Below, piece after piece: positions 22,140-35,695 of a DNA stretch of 64,000 nucleotides (its first letter is position 1; every line of letters starts with the position of its first letter). The translations under genes and the position numbers were made by a program. The notes under the pieces were generated by a model that worked only from the letters and a program-made list of their open reading frames with translations, was not told where the DNA came from and ran no database searches. The DNA comes from Chinchilla lanigera (taxonomy: Eukaryota; Chordata; Mammalia; Rodentia; Chinchillidae), in assembly GCF_000276665.1 (NCBI RefSeq), contig NW_004955417.1:21282345-21346344 (forward strand), read 5' to 3'.

Positions 22140-23480
22140 AACCCTATTTCGTTATTTATGTTTCCTATTTTATTGGAGTAATTTTACATTTACGGAAATG
22201 TCACACAGATATTGTTCAGAGCCTTCCTGTGCTCTTCACCTGGTTTACCCTCTTCTCATCCCACACGTCTGTGGTACATTTGTCAAAACTATAAAACCCA
22301 CATTGTTACATTGCTATCCACTAAACTCCAAAGTTATTCTCATTTCGCTATTCTTTTTATTTTTCCATTAAAAGTCCTTTTTCTCTTTTGGGAAACTATT
22401 CTGCATTTAATTTTCACATCTCCGTTTTCCTCCGGTCTGTGGCAGCTTCTCAGGCTTTCTTTGTTTCATGACCTTGGCAGATTTGAGGCATTCTAGGAAG
22501 TTATTTTATAGTGTGTCGCCAAATCTAAGTTTATTTGATGCTTTTGCTCCTAAGGACAGGGAAGGTGTTAACGAGGATCACTTCATTAAGGCTCTCCTTG
22601 TCATCTACTCCTTCATGAAGTTGCTCTTCTCTCTCTTTTGGAATGAAAGTCTTTTGCGCAGCTTCAGCTGAAGAGGTAGACTATTATGGTTCACCTCCTG
22701 GAGGAGGAGGTATCTATGTGATATATTACTCAGAATTTTTGGAGAAACTTGGACTCTTTTCTCTTGAAATAGTTATTTTTACACTCAGTAATTTATGTCA
22801 TTATGAATACACACATGTTTATTTCATTTTTGAGATATAATCCAACTTGGGATTACTGATTATATCATTTGGAATGATTCCAGTTTTGGACGATGTAGTT
22901 CTTTCAGGTATCTCTTTGAAATGCTCTAATCTTTTTTTTTTAAATATATATTTACTTCTGATACCACAAAATGCTCCAGAAACAGCTTGTGTTATCCCTG
23001 CTACATTTTCCAGGAATGAGGTTTCTTTGTTTTTCACTCAAGGAGGCCTATTTCTTTTACTGGAGGATACTATGTAGACCCGAATATCTGATTAATCACT
23101 GAGTTCATGTCACTGGAGTGTCATGACTCCTAATCTCAGTACACAGGCTGTGTAACATGCATATGCAGCATACCTACACTCCTGTGTATGTGTGAGCATT
23201 CGTGTTTCCATACCTTTCCATCACTACATGCATTAAGCTACTCATTCATGGATAGCAATGTCTCTGCACTGACACCACACCATAGAATTGCATCTCGTCT
23301 CATTTCTTGTTCATCCTTAACTTCCTTTTCTGATGCTAAGAAGCCTGGTTCTCACCTCTGGGATCCATTTGCTTATTTTCTTCAACTACTGTATTTATCT
23401 AAATCAGTTTCAGATTTGTTCATTTACATCCTTGTAAGAAACAACTTTACTAAATGCAGAGTTGTCATTTAAATTTTTAT
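22140..23480 (-). mobile_element. Ancient L1 (L1ME-like) fragment
   Basis: Collinear, diverged blocks typical of an ancient mammalian L1 untranslated region read on the complement: 'aatgtcacacagatattgttc', 'ggtacatttgtcaaaactat', 'ctgtggcagcttctcaggctttc', 'atgaccttggcagatttgagg', 'ataccacaaaatgctccaga', 'tctcaccctgggatcc'-like end. It gives rise to several 65-94 aa frames, none protein-like. Confidence 0.55.
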
Positions 23481-23737
23481 GTATGTTTTTATGGTTTCCT
23501 GTGAAAATATTGTTTCCTAAGGCTCCTTAGGTCCAAACTACTCCAATTTTTCAGCACAGCCATGCCCTGTAGTCATAATATGACTGCATGCATTTTCCAT
23601 GTCTGTGTTTCACTCTGCAATGGAGAACATACTGGTTAACTTTAAGTCTGTGTAGTTAATGTTCAGTCTTTGTGATGTGTAATTTAGGGTTTAGACAGAC
23701 AAATTGAGTCAGAAGCCTTCTACTCTAGTAACATATA

Positions 23738-23844
23738 TTTTATTTTATTTTTTGGTTTTTTGGTTTTTCTCCAGTACCGGGAACCGAACTCACGACCTTG
23801 CGCTTGCCAGGCAGGCGCTTTGTAGCTGAGCTAAATCCCCAGCC
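23738..23844 (-). mobile_element. ID-type SINE
   Basis: Complement of a young ID. Perfect 15-bp target duplication ctctagtaacatata at 23723-23737 and 23845-23859. Confidence 0.96.
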
Positions 23845-23959
23845 CTCTAGTAACATATAGAAGAGTACCCTCACTCTCCAAGTTGCTCTGTGTATCCCCA
23901 TGTCCTTATCCAATCCAATAGGATGGAAATTTTTTCTCAGCTACTTCTAGACAGAGCAA

Positions 23960-24750
23960 TGTCTAAAATAAATAAAGACTTTTAAAAATTCAACCCTGCA
24001 AAATAAAATATCCAGTCAAAAATGCTTCACTCATTAATAGATATTGCTGTAAAGAAGTTCACATATCCAATAAGAACATGAAAAGATGTTCCAATACAAA
24101 TTAAAATAACACTGAGATTCCTTCTTACTCCAGAAAGAATGGCCATTTTGAAGAAATCAAATAATAACAAACATTAGAGAGCTGCAGGGAAAAAGAAACT
24201 CTTCTTCATTGTTGGTGGGAGTATAAACTGGTACAACCACTGTAGAAATCAGTGCAGAGAGTGCTACAACACACACACACATACACACACACACATATAT
24301 ATATGTATCACATGTATATCATATATATATAGCATATGCATCACACTTATCTATGATCTATATGAAAGATGTATGATATATATTTTGTGTATTGTACATA
24401 CAGTGGACATATATACAATGTGGTACTATTTTGTCATAGAAAGAGATATTTGATTAATTTGTAGGAAGGTTTATGCAACTTGAAAGCATAATGCTAAGTG
24501 AAATAAACAAGATATAGGTTAAATATTGCATGGTTTCTCATACAAGAGAACCCCAAATATAAATAATATAATTGTGAAGATGGGAAGGGGGTCTGAATGC
24601 TGGGGGAGATCAGAGGGTGGGGCATTGAGAGAGAACTAGCAAGGACTGAGATGGAACATGTATGCATACTAGGGACACAGATAAGTGTAATTACTACATG
24701 TCACAAACAAATCCTAATAAAGAATTCAAACCAAAATAAAAATCCTGGCA
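23960..24750 (+). mobile_element. L1 ORF2 end and 3' UTR
   Basis: Sense L1 text: 'ccagaaagaatggccattttgaagaaatc', 'cattgttggtgggagtataaactggtacaaccactgtag', 'cataatgctaagtgaaataaac', 'atgggaagggggt'. A CA/TA microsatellite (about 24270-24345) has expanded inside it. No intact frame. Confidence 0.85.
24270..24345. repeat. (CA)n/(TA)n microsatellite
   Basis: CA run grading into TA-rich repeats within the L1. Confidence 0.95.
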
Positions 24751-24891
24751 AGCATCAGCCTCTTCAAAATTATTCACATGAAGAACATTAACATCTCTGT
24801 AGACATGGATAGGATAACTTTAGTTATCCTGAAATCAAACGGCACAGTGATTACAAAGATGGAACTATCTGGAGACTGAGCTATTTTAAGC

Positions 24892-24895
<4 letters not shown>

Positions 24896-24936
<41 letters not shown>

Positions 24937-24937
24937 T
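24896..24937. repeat. (TG)n microsatellite
   Basis: TG dinucleotide run with one TA interruption. Confidence 0.98.
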
Positions 24938-26454
24938 GCATAGCATGAATGCATGTTCATGTTTATAGTATAGCTCTAAATGTCCTGTGAACAAGCCCTG
25001 TGAAGATAATGTTAATCCTCCCCTTTTCCCTTTCTTACCCTAAAATTCCACCCTAGTAATTCCAGATAATACAAAAGAGGAAAAACTTTGTCACTGTTGA
25101 ATGAGTCTTACGTATTTATATTTGATGTGGAACATTATTTAATGTTATTCTCATCATTGGTTAAGACTGCTGCCCAAATATAAAGTCTAAAAAATGTCTG
25201 TCCCCTCTACGGTCTAACCCTGGATCTACAAAACCCAGCCCAAGGGCACATCCTAAACCCTGAAAAATGATGGTGAAAACTATCCACACAGTTTCCACAA
25301 GCTGCAAACAACACTCAATAGAAATGTGTTCTTTTGATTCCACAAACCCACATAGTCTCTATTCATTAGTTATTGGAAAGTGTAACACATGTGTGTTCCA
25401 TAGTACAAGCCTTACCAGCCACTAGCATGATCTCCTTTGTCTTTTTCTGGCAACCCAATGCAGTGTTTGAGATACACCAATACATCACATCTATTTTATA
25501 ATTAGTGTCAGGAGTCAAGCAGAACAGAATCAAAGTATTATATTGACCAAGCTAATGCGTGAGACTGACTGAAATCTGCGATGTAATAAGTTTGTTACAG
25601 CTGTACCTCAAAATTGCACACTCACAGGCAATTCTGGACATCCATCAGTTCACGCACTATTTTGTCCTGATAAATGTAGCAGCCTTGTGTTGATCCCAAA
25701 GACAGCAATCAAAATATTGTGTAGCATTGATGCAGCAAGAACTGGAATTACATATGCCGACTTCTGAGACCAAAAGACTGTGTCAGTTAATGTTTTTTAC
25801 TTTGGAAACAAATCTTAAAATGACAAAGTAATGTAATTTTATGTGGTTATTAAGGTGAAGGAGCTGAAAAGGTAACATTCTCTCAAAATAGAGGCAGCTG
25901 AAAATCTCTACACAGTTGTAGGTCTCATGTTTGGTAGGAAGAGGGTACATTATGAATTCCCCTGTTGGATTTTATTTTGTCCATGTTCATATATTATTTG
26001 ATTGCTAGTTAAAAATGGGAAAAAGTCAGTTGGTTCATGATTTATTTAAATTGCAATTTCCATGTAGTAAAAGTTTCCACTGGTGTGACTATACCCTGAA
26101 AAAATAATAAAATATTGGGTTAAATGTTAGTAACATTTGGTAATAAATTATAAATTACTGATACATTAAGCAATTAGCATTTCCTAAGAAGAAAGGATTA
26201 TTTTCATTTACTAGGGACGTCAGATTTCCTGGAGTTCTGAATGGAGCTTTTCTTTAAATTTTAACAAATACCCTTATTATTTACTACATTCTAGAAATCA
26301 ATATTTTAAGAAGTTTGTTTAAATCTGATATTATTTATGAGTATTTGTTTTATAAGTAAATCAATCTTTGTGAAGTATTTTAAAACAATTTAAGGAACAA
26401 AGATATTCAACTTTGACCTTATTATGAACAAGGGCTATCAAATTAGAGTTTTTT
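24938..26454. other. Single-copy DNA, nothing recognised
   Basis: About 1.5 kb with no gene, RNA or repeat that I can name. Confidence 0.45.
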
Positions 26455-26472
26455 CAATAAGACCTAAGTTTT

Positions 26473-26631
26473 CTTTTTTAATTTTAAAACTAAAAGAACA
26501 AAAACATATTAACAACCAGACATCCATTTACAAAATAGTACAAGAACAATACAAGCAATACTGAATTACAGACAAGGTGACAGGAAATTAGCAATGGTTG
26601 TTGTATTACATATTGATTTCTTCAAAGTGGG
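26473..26631 (-). mobile_element. 5'-truncated L1 3' stub with target duplication
   Basis: 159 bp matching the terminal part of the L1 3' ends at 7390 (complement) and 13375. Perfect 18-bp target duplication caataagacctaagtttt at 26455-26472 and 26632-26649. The T-rich left edge is the tail of a minus-strand element. Confidence 0.9.
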
Positions 26632-26649
26632 CAATAAGACCTAAGTTTT

Positions 26650-28555
26650 TTTATAAGTCTTCTTCACATTGGTGTTTCAGTAATTTAGATCAAAAGGTGC
26701 CTTACTTACCTTTAATTCTATCCTACTTATTAGAGCTGACTAACAGACTGCCTGAAGCTAATTTTTCTTTCAGAAAACAGCACATTTGATTAAGCGATCG
26801 TGCTCTCAGTTGAAAGTGAACTCTTATTCCCTGTTAGGAAGCATGATTGCTCTCTCTAGCAACTCTGACCCTTTCTCATGAAGCAAGTAGCATTTTAGTT
26901 ACACCATTTCAGTATTGGAGTCCTAACTATTGGTTCTACTTTTGAAGACAATGGCTTATTTTAAAGCACAAGACTTTGGTAGCTGCTCAGTACCAAACCT
27001 CACTAGCTTTGAAAAACTTGAGCAGGAGAATCAAAGAGTTCAGAGGAGTATGAGGAAACCCTGTTATTATTCACGTGAAAAGTTATCTAAAGCAGAAGAA
27101 ACAGGTCTGGCTTCCTGACCCACTGTAATCACCCAAGGAAAAGATTTCTTAAGAATTCAGAACGGTAAATGATGCAGTTCTAATGTATCCAAGGTCTATG
27201 GATGTCAGGGCAAAAGCCACCAAAATGAAGTTTCATTTGAAACAGTCAAAACTGAATTTGCAATACCTGGAAGTTTCTGGAAAATTTTTATGACTTAACC
27301 ACCTGAATATTCTAATGTTGCATGGATTTGCAAGCATTACAAACATTTACATGCTCTTCATTATGTGCATTTTACATAGTTTAATCATTCCAGGCAAGTG
27401 GTGGGCTATAGGACATTTATCTGATGTAAAAATAAAATCCAATTAAAATTTAAAATATTTCACATCAGATTAGATATTTAAATGGAAACATGGATTTCAA
27501 TAGTGCAAGGTTTCACACTAAGTGAAATGCACTTAATTATTGCACATAAATTCAATCACTTTCTAAACAGCAATTTTCCCTAACATTTTGACTAACAGTG
27601 ATTATATCAGGGAAAAGTTAGGGATGGGATTATACACTGACCTGTTTAAACTTTACCGTATCTAATGAGTCTCTCAATGTGTATCAGATGAGTTTTTAGT
27701 GTCAAAATTGATTTATGTATGCTATAGTAGTGTGGCAAAATATGAAATCAGACTAAGCAGCCAATATGATTTGTGTTTCTTGTTTATAAGAAAGAAAAAC
27801 AAAACACAGATTTACCTTTTCTTGTTTTACATGGCATGCTCAAAAGCAAGTGTATTCATTTTGTTTCTATTAAACACGTGTTTTATCAGCACAGGCTATC
27901 GTTTTTGGGCAGGTGAATGTGCACATACTGAAAGAATTTCTTTCGAGTTCAATTTATACTACTTTAGCTAAAACTCACTGAGTCATCATTTTCCTGCCTT
28001 CCTCCTCCCCACCTCCTGACTCCTCTGCTGAAAAGTGAAAATGGTTGCCAGGAAACCCCATTTCATTTAAGATTTTACCCTAACTGTACTTTTAGGGCTC
28101 TCTTTATTGCTTTACATCTCTCAGTCTCATGTATTTAATGGCATGTAAGAACATCAGATATTTTGGGGCATTTGAGATTGTTTGGACACCCCGTTGACAT
28201 TTTATAGTTTTTCAGAATGCTTTCACACTAACCCAGGAAAAATTAAGTGAACAAAACCCTTTGTTTACTAACTTCTCTCCCACCAAGGGGCAGATAGGAT
28301 GTGTGTTAGGTTCTTCCATTCCAGTACAACCTGAGATAGTGTTTCATACCAAAATTATGCTACAGAAAACTGAAAAAATGTGGTCTTGCTTTTTGCTTTC
28401 CATGGACCTTTTTGGGCCCAGTAGTGATGGGGCAGAGCTATTGGGATTCTAGAACTTCTTGAAGCACCTCTATCATATTAGTCCCTGGAAGGGCAGCCTG
28501 GAATTAGTTTTTGTAGATTTTTCAAGATTCTGTCCTCTTCTGACTGCTTTGTATT
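26650..28555. other. Single-copy DNA, no gene recognised
   Basis: About 1.9 kb. Short frames (26930-27118, 27699-27971, 28261-28452) lack family features and splice context. Confidence 0.45.
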
Positions 28556-29560
28556 TGTTTCCTTTCCTGCTCATTTTAGCTAGGTGGATTTCACTGCTTG
28601 ATCACAAGGTTGGATTAAAACAGGAATGCCAGATATGAACAGATTACTTATTTTTTAACATGTGTTTCTCATTTCAATCCATCCATTTCCTTCAATCTTG
28701 ATGTTCTCTAGGTTTGTTTAGTTCATAAAGAAACTGCTAAACTGTCTCTTGCTGTGGCTAAAATCTTTTACATCCCCACTACCAGTTGTTCTGTGCTCGC
28801 CAGACACTGGGATAGGATTTTATTTATATGCATTTTTAAAATATTCCACATGTAGTAGTGGTACTACATTGTTATCTTAATTTGTATTTCTCTAGTTACA
28901 AAAGATACTGTACACCAATTTATTTGTATTCATGCCATTCAAAGTCTTCTGAAATGAGGTATTTTTTCAGATCTTTTGGAAGTCTTTAATTTGGGATATT
29001 GGTTTTCTTCTTGTTGAGTTTGTGTCCTTATATTTAGGATACAAGTTGTTTTTCAGATACATGATTTTCAGTTTTTTTCTCTAAGGATGCATCTTGTATT
29101 TTGATGGACTTAGTAGGTTCTTTCTGAGAGAAGGTATTGTTAGTTTTAATAAAATCGGTCCAATCAATTTTCTCTTAATAGGTCATGCTTTTGGTCTAAA
29201 TTTTTATCACCAAACCCATTAACATAGGTTTTATTTTATATTTTTTAGTTTTGTGTTTTACAAGTAAGTCTGAACTATAATTCTAGTGGTTTTTTTTTTA
29301 ATTTAAATGTAAGATATAATTTTGTAGGTTCTTTTCTTTTGATATTCATTTTTCTTTCTTTTCTAACATATCGATATCGCATCTACTGTAGCCTCAGAGT
29401 AAGTTTTAAAATTCATGGTAGATGGAAGGCTTCACATTTGGGTTGTGTCTGCGTATTCCTCTTTACAAGCTATCCTTCTCTCTCAACCACTCCCTGCATT
29501 TAAACTTTGTCTTTCATTTACACACATATTCATTTATTTAAAAGAAGAGTACAGAGGACC
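28556..29560 (-). mobile_element. Old L1 ORF2 fragment
   Basis: Antisense ORF2 text in order: 'gaaactgctaaactgtctcttgctgtggc', 'catccccactaccagttg', 'taatttgtatttctctagttac', 'tttgggatattggttttcttcttgttgag', 'aataggtcatgcttttgg'. Strongly diverged. Confidence 0.7.
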
Positions 29561-29828
29561 CAGGAATTTTGAGTTTGGGCATTTTGGTCTATTAAACTGT
29601 TCTGCTTATGGTTCTCAACATTTCATTAACATGTATTCCTCCAAATCTCATACTACTTCTTCTGACCTCATCCTCATAGCAAAAATCTTTTTTAAATTTC
29701 AATTCATAGCCATCTCTGTAGAATATTCCAGTTGTATTTCCTAGCCTCAGTAGAATTATTTTTCTACTATCATTAATGCTTTGCTATAGTTACCACTGTG
29801 TCAGGATATCAACCTTGTCACATTTTTA
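29561..29828. other. AT-rich DNA, nothing firm
   Basis: May be the decayed end of the preceding L1. Confidence 0.35.
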
Positions 29829-29842
29829 ATATTTAGTTTTAT

Positions 29843-29943
29843 GTTTTTTGGTTTTTGTTTTTTTTTTCCGGTACCGGGAACCGAGCTCACGACCTTGGGC
29901 TTGCCAGGCAGGCGCTGTGCAGCTGAGCTAAATCCCCAGCCCT
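29843..29943 (-). mobile_element. ID-type SINE
   Basis: Complement of a young ID. Perfect 14-bp target duplication atatttagttttat at 29829-29842 and 29944-29957. Confidence 0.96.
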
Positions 29944-29957
29944 ATATTTAGTTTTAT

Positions 29958-30356
29958 ACTTATTTACTTCCCTCATCCTTCAGCACATACTGGTTTACAG
30001 TGTCCTTGAGCGTGCTGATTATGGACTAGTGATCCTCGTTCCATAGCTTCCCATAGAGTGTCGGCTGTGCGTCAACCACTCAGTTGCTATTTGGCGAGCC
30101 AGAATACTTAAAAGTAAAATGAATAAATACTTTTAAACATTTTGATGTACCACTTCATTCCATAAATGTATTTTGGTATTCTCCAATTCATGTTAAGTAT
30201 TATCCACATATTATTAATCAAATTAAGTATGTATTTTCTTAATAAAATTTACTATTAGTTTTTTTATGGTATATATTTCAAGGAATGATTAAGAATCAGA
30301 AAACATTCTAGAAAAACCAGAAAAAGACCTATGCCAATTAGTGCCACACAGTCCGG
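29958..30356. other. Single-copy DNA, nothing recognised
   Basis: No gene or repeat. Contains a few CpGs around 30025-30095. Confidence 0.45.

Positions 30357-30393
<37 letters not shown>
30357..30393. repeat. (CA)n microsatellite
   Basis: Uninterrupted CA run. Confidence 0.98.
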
Positions 30394-30395
<2 letters not shown>

Positions 30396-33300
30396 ACCCA
30401 CAAAACACCTCACAATTCACTTCCTCTCACGGTTTCTCAATGTTATTTCCTATCCAGAACATCGGATCTTATAAACAGAATTAAAAGTGCTGCTATACAC
30501 TGCTGTCTGACGTCGAGGTGCTCCTGAGCTTCAAAGACACAGCACACAACTCTGAGTTCCACTTAGAACTTGGATAGTTCTCACTTACACCCCGCTGTGT
30601 CCAGGTTTCAAAATGCCCAGTACACATCCTTACTGAGAAAAATACATCCAGGTAGCGAATAGAATGTTAGCAAAATTTTTCAAGACAGTATGAAATGGCA
30701 AATAAATAAAGGTTGAGAAATAAGTGGGGTGCAAAGATGAGTCTTTGACACCTTTCAGAAAGGACTTCAGTAGGGATGATCCTGCAGTAGAGCATTTCAA
30801 GGAGCAAAAGATGGAATTTAGCTTAAGAAAATGAGAGAAATTCAGTAGTCAGCTAAGCTGGGGTAACACCAACGTCGTCAGTGATGTGTGAAGACCCTAA
30901 GTCAATGTTGTGTGTAAGGTGTCCCATCAAATGCTAACCCTCAGCTGTTTTAAGGAAGCATGCTCTAAACTCAAACAATAAGGGAAATGCTTCATCAGTA
31001 CACTCATATTATAAGACAATATCTACCTGCACATTCAAGCTTATTGGAAACTTCCTACACTGAGGTGATTGACAGTATTTGATATTTTCGTAATTTTACA
31101 CTGTCTTTTTACCTTTTTTGCTCATCCATATAAAGCTGCTAGGACATCTACTGAGTGTTAGAAGTTGTTGTCTTTCCTCACTTTGTCTCATTCTGATCAT
31201 TTGTCTTTCTGACTTGCCAGCAGATGCCGGGACTGGAATGTCCTTATATTTGCTTTTCTGTTAACAATGTCTCAAAAGGCACATAGTATTTCCGCTCTCT
31301 TTGCTCCTGGAGAGCAGTGTAACATCATGTATCATGGTAATACCTCATCATAAGAGTGCCAAAAGCTGTGCTAGACACGTGCAAAGAAATAGCCCCGTGT
31401 TATTCTTAAGAGTGCGCCAAATCCCTGTGAATTTCATGAGCTTTACTCTGGCTCAACATTCCTGATATATTTAAAATCCTCCATATTCTTTTCCAATGTT
31501 AGACTTTCAGTGATTTCTTAGCATACAAAGAATACGTGCTCATGTAAATATTACAATTTACCATCTTTTACTTTAGTGCTTAGATTTTGAATGGTATGAT
31601 CATTGTTACTTTAGTTACATATTTTTGCTCCGTGGAGAAACTTTTGCTTTGTATTCCTTGAGTTTTCACTTAGGTGTATCCTGAGGGTGTCTCTCTCACC
31701 CTCTCTCTCTCACCTTTCTCTCATCTCTTCTCCCTTTTTCTTTCTTGCTCTTCATTCCTTTTTTCCTTCACTAGTTTTGTCTTGTTGCAATCATTATTTA
31801 ATTATTTTTACCAGACTAAAAAAGAATGTGAAGGGAATGATCTAAATATTGACTTTTAGCCTATTGGGAAAGGATTTCATTTATAAATATTGTCTTTCTC
31901 CTACTGGCACTTAGAACATTTGTTATATACCGACTGTCCTCCCAAGTACATTTTCCATTTATTGCAGCATCAGAATTTAAGATGGAAATACAGCCATAAT
32001 AGAAGGAAGCCATTGTTTCCTACCCTTTTTGCATTGAGATGTCACTGTAGAACTGAATGTAGGGGAAAAAGTCATTAGTAGAAGCTTTATACCAGCTGTC
32101 AGGAGGCCTATTTTGCTTTCATTTTTTTTTTTTTTTTCCATTTCACTAAGCTGAAGCCTGGAGCTTAGAATCATATAAAACTGTAAGGAGTGTCCCACCC
32201 TGGGGAAATGGAAGTGGTCTGTGTCTTTGGCAGGATCCATATGAATTCTTTTTTCTCCCTCTTTGCTGTCACATGTCTTTCATTTTACTCTGTATTTACT
32301 CACTGGATTTAAAGAGAAGCATGCAATATTTAAGTCAGTGTGCCTGACTCTTGATATTGAGGAAGATCCCTTTCTCTGACAGTAATGTGCAAAACAAAGG
32401 AAAATACACTTCTCTTTTGCATAGACATTGATCTATTTATTAATTACAATCTGTCCAGTCATATCAATAACAGATGGGAATGGGTCAGGAAAGTGGAGAG
32501 AATGAAGACAAAGGTCTTTTGGGGCTTGCACTGTAGGAGAGATCCCTTGGAAGAACTTGGTAGCTCCCACTGTAAGATGTAGTTGTTTTGCTTGTTAGTG
32601 ATTTAAAACCATTATTGAAATATCAGTGATTTCAAAAAATCCATAAAGTGCATTGAGTCATGAAAAAAAGCCCAGGTTACAACCTTTAAATCCAGGTAGC
32701 ACATTTAAAATCTAGATTTGCTGCTTATCTGAGTTGTTACTACAACTTCTCAACTGGTTCTTTCTACATATAATGGAGCCAACAGAAGAGTATTTAGTAA
32801 TAAATAAAATAAGGTATTTATTTTATAAATAAAATAAAGCATATATCGAAGTGTCCATACATGATAGGCATGTTAGTTCTCATTATTCATGCTGTAGTAC
32901 AGAAAAAATTTTGCCAAATGGTAGAAGTTGGGATAAAGCAATAAATAACTGTAACATAAAAGTATAGTTTCTAATGTCAAGAAATGCATAACATGTTTAG
33001 GGGGAGGAAAACACTGATGTATCTATGTTTATGAAAGTAGTGCAGCAGTCTTAGCCTGATCTTGCACTGTTCCAAGGGTTTGGCTTCCTCTATTTTGCTC
33101 CATACACACCATGGTAACCAATGATGTTGCCTGAAGTGTGGAAACACCGTCTCCCTGGCTCTGAGGTCAGGTCCTGGGATTATTTCTAAACCATCCATTA
33201 CTGAAGGCTTTGGGATAAGCCTACAAGAGATCAACTGTAAATCACAAGGTAGACTTAGTCGCGGTGTTTTTTGTGGACCTCTCTGAATCTCCATGACTCA

Positions 33301-33799
33301 CTCTTATCTGTGGTTCTCAAGTGACCTGAAGATGATCCCTGGCACATCTGCAGCCAGGTACTCATTTTACCTAATTTCAATCTGCTGAGGTGTGGCATTT
33401 CTACTGTACAAAGACATCTAAAGATTATGGTACTCAGTCTAGTGAGAGGACCAGGGTTTAGCCTGATGATGCTATTTTTGTCCTATTCTAGTGAGGCTCA
33501 TGGAGGCCACTGATTTCCATGCCTTGGTATTTGGCCTTTTATGGTCAGTACCCCAACAGTCTTCTTCCTTGTATTATCCTCCATGCAAGGCTGCTTTCCT
33601 GTTCTACTATTGCCATGTTCCCAGGAAATTTCATTCTGGAAAGTTCCATGCTACCAGGGAAGGTGATTTTCATACTGCAGAGCTCTATTAGTTTAGCCAT
33701 GATAAAATATTAATGGATAAGATAAAAATATCCACCATGTCTATGTATGTAGTACATGGGTCGGAGATAATAACTTCCTGATATTGTACGTGCTTCCTA
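30394..33799. other. 3.4 kb of largely single-copy DNA
   Basis: No gene recognised. Features seen: CT-rich tract at about 31690-31770, a weak MIR-like stretch at about 31330-31450, a T run at 32122-32138. Open frames such as 32977-33294 (-, 105 aa) and 33491-33713 (+) show no protein family features. Confidence 0.45.
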
Positions 33800-33976
33800 T
33801 ACTGTGTGATAGAGCAGAACCAGCTGGAGGGTTTGTTAATAGTCAGTGTCCTGGGGCCCATCCCAGAGATTTCTTCTTAAAGGGTCAGGGAAAGGTTTTA
33901 AAGATGTACATTTACAGTGAGTATCCAGGAGCTACTGAGGTTGGGTCCTCAAGCGCTGCTCTTTAAGAACCATTGA
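33800..33976 (+). mobile_element. MER5-like hAT (Charlie) DNA transposon fragment
   Basis: 'gcagaaccagctggagggtttgttaat', 'ctggggcccatcccagagatt' and the terminal 'tttaagaaccattg' follow the MER5A layout (non-autonomous hAT element). Its coding capacity is none. The left inverted repeat is eroded. Confidence 0.75.
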
Positions 33977-34331
33977 TAAACAAACACATCTGGGGAATGC
34001 CCTTTGATCATCAGAACGTCTATAATCTCTCTTGTCTGCACAACATAAATACATTAATTGCCAGGTGAGGAGGACTTTTAGTTCTAAGGTTCTAAGAAGA
34101 GAAGAAGGGACACATTCTAAGCAGAGTAAACTGTGAATGAAAGTTATGTATATTTGACATATGTAACAAATGAATCTTGATGAGCTGTTTGCAAAAGAAA
34201 ATATGTAGAAATACTATAATTTAAATTGGCATGTTATTTAGCAATCAATAGAGTGTTAAGTAAATATAAGAATAGAGGACACAAAAGTGACTGCACTTTG
34301 AAGTTAATTTAGTAAAAATTCCCTTTTATAT
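33977..34331. other. AT-rich DNA, nothing recognised
   Basis: No gene or repeat recognised. Confidence 0.45.
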
Positions 34332-34347
34332 TCACTAGAGTTATCTG

Positions 34348-34456
34348 GCTTTTTTGTTTGTTTGTTGTTTTGGTTTTTTTTTGGTACTGGGAATCAAACT
34401 CACAACCTCATGCTTGCCAGGCAGGCACTGTGCTGCTGAGCTAAATCCCTAACCCC
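34348..34456 (-). mobile_element. ID-type SINE
   Basis: Complement of ID with C-to-T type decay at several CpGs. Perfect 16-bp target duplication tcactagagttatctg at 34332-34347 and 34457-34472. Confidence 0.96.
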
Positions 34457-34472
34457 TCACTAGAGTTATCTG

Positions 34473-35200
34473 ATCTTGGACAGATTGTGTAACTTTTACT
34501 GTGATCCCACTGTCTTATTTTTAAATATTTTTCCAGCATCTACTTTAGTAAAAGGAATGTTTCCTACAGCTACTGGGAAAAGTAAATGAGTAAAAAATAT
34601 AGATGTAGCACTTGATATAGTATAATCAATAGAAATAGATACATTTACTGCTGTTATGATAATGTTGTATCTTACCCCAACGGCTGTGTGTGTGGTCAAA
34701 GTCCAATTGTGAATCAGACAGTCTGGTATTTCAAGTTTTATATTATGATTGTCTACAAGCCAGACAGCAAATCACTATGAATTACTGTTTATTTTTCTTT
34801 AAAAAGTATATACTCCACACACGGTTTTTTCATGATCATAATGTTTGAAATATTTTAGTTTGAGAATATATAAAGGTTTAATGCAAATGAAAGATGCTTC
34901 ACATAGAAAATTTGGTACATTAACTTAGTTAATGCATACCTCGAGAAAATAAAAAAGACTATACTATTGTCGTTTTGATAGTTATGTTTGGAGTTCCAAG
35001 AGCATGCAGAAGCCTTCAAGTATTTGAACTACAGATTGCCTGGAAAGAAAATATGTTCTATATTGTGACTGAATGCATTGAGCTTGGAAGAATTTTATTT
35101 ACTACTTGAACTGATTCAATCACTGAAAAATGATTCTTCTATTTCTCTTTATCCTACCTAGTTCAGAGTGTACATTTTTTGGATAAACATGAACACTTGG
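34473..35200. other. AT-rich DNA, nothing recognised
   Basis: No gene or repeat recognised. Confidence 0.45.
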
Positions 35201-35202
35201 GT

Positions 35203-35273
35203 CTAGAGGAGTGGCTTAGTGCTTGGGCACTTAAGTAGCACACATAGTCCCTTGGTTTTGAATCCTCATAAGG
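35203..35273 (+). mobile_element. Old ID-related SINE (probable)
   Basis: 'tctagaggagtggcttagtgcttgggcactta...ccttggttttgaatcctcat' follows the tRNA-derived SINE order (A box to B box) but is strongly diverged. Confidence 0.5.
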
Positions 35274-35690
35274 GAAAACACAATGCACTCAATCTGTGAT
35301 ATTTTTCTTTAAAACTGATCAGCATAATATTTCGGACCCTATATTAGGTCTTATGCCTTGGAAAATGCAGCAGAACAGTTCATGGAAAGGCTGCAAAATC
35401 ACTCTTTATTTTGGATGTAAACCATAGCATACCGTGTCAGAACGAGCTGCTACTGGCTGAGAGGCTTGACTGAGAAATTCTGATGAGAGTGGACTGCTGA
35501 AATTCTAGATGTTCTGAGAACAATTTGTTAAAACAATATTTACATTAAATATTTTAAATAATACTAATTTATATTTAGTGAAATTATACAGAGAGAAGTA
35601 AAATATTCTATACTCATTAATTCCCAATTAGTTTATTATATTTTTCTATTATCTATGTTTTCAAAGCTGTTTCATCTCTGGTAAGTGTAT
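35274..35690. other. AT-rich DNA, nothing recognised
   Basis: No gene or repeat recognised. Confidence 0.45.
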
Positions 35691-35695
35691 GGAGG

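Noticed and set aside
22123..23077. Several 65-94 aa hydrophobic frames resembling membrane proteins
   Set aside because: They come from T-rich complement of an ancient L1; hydrophobicity follows from base composition.
33303..33360. Second MER5-like hAT element ('gtggttctcaagtg')
   Set aside because: Only a 14-bp terminal-repeat-like match; no internal or opposite-end similarity.
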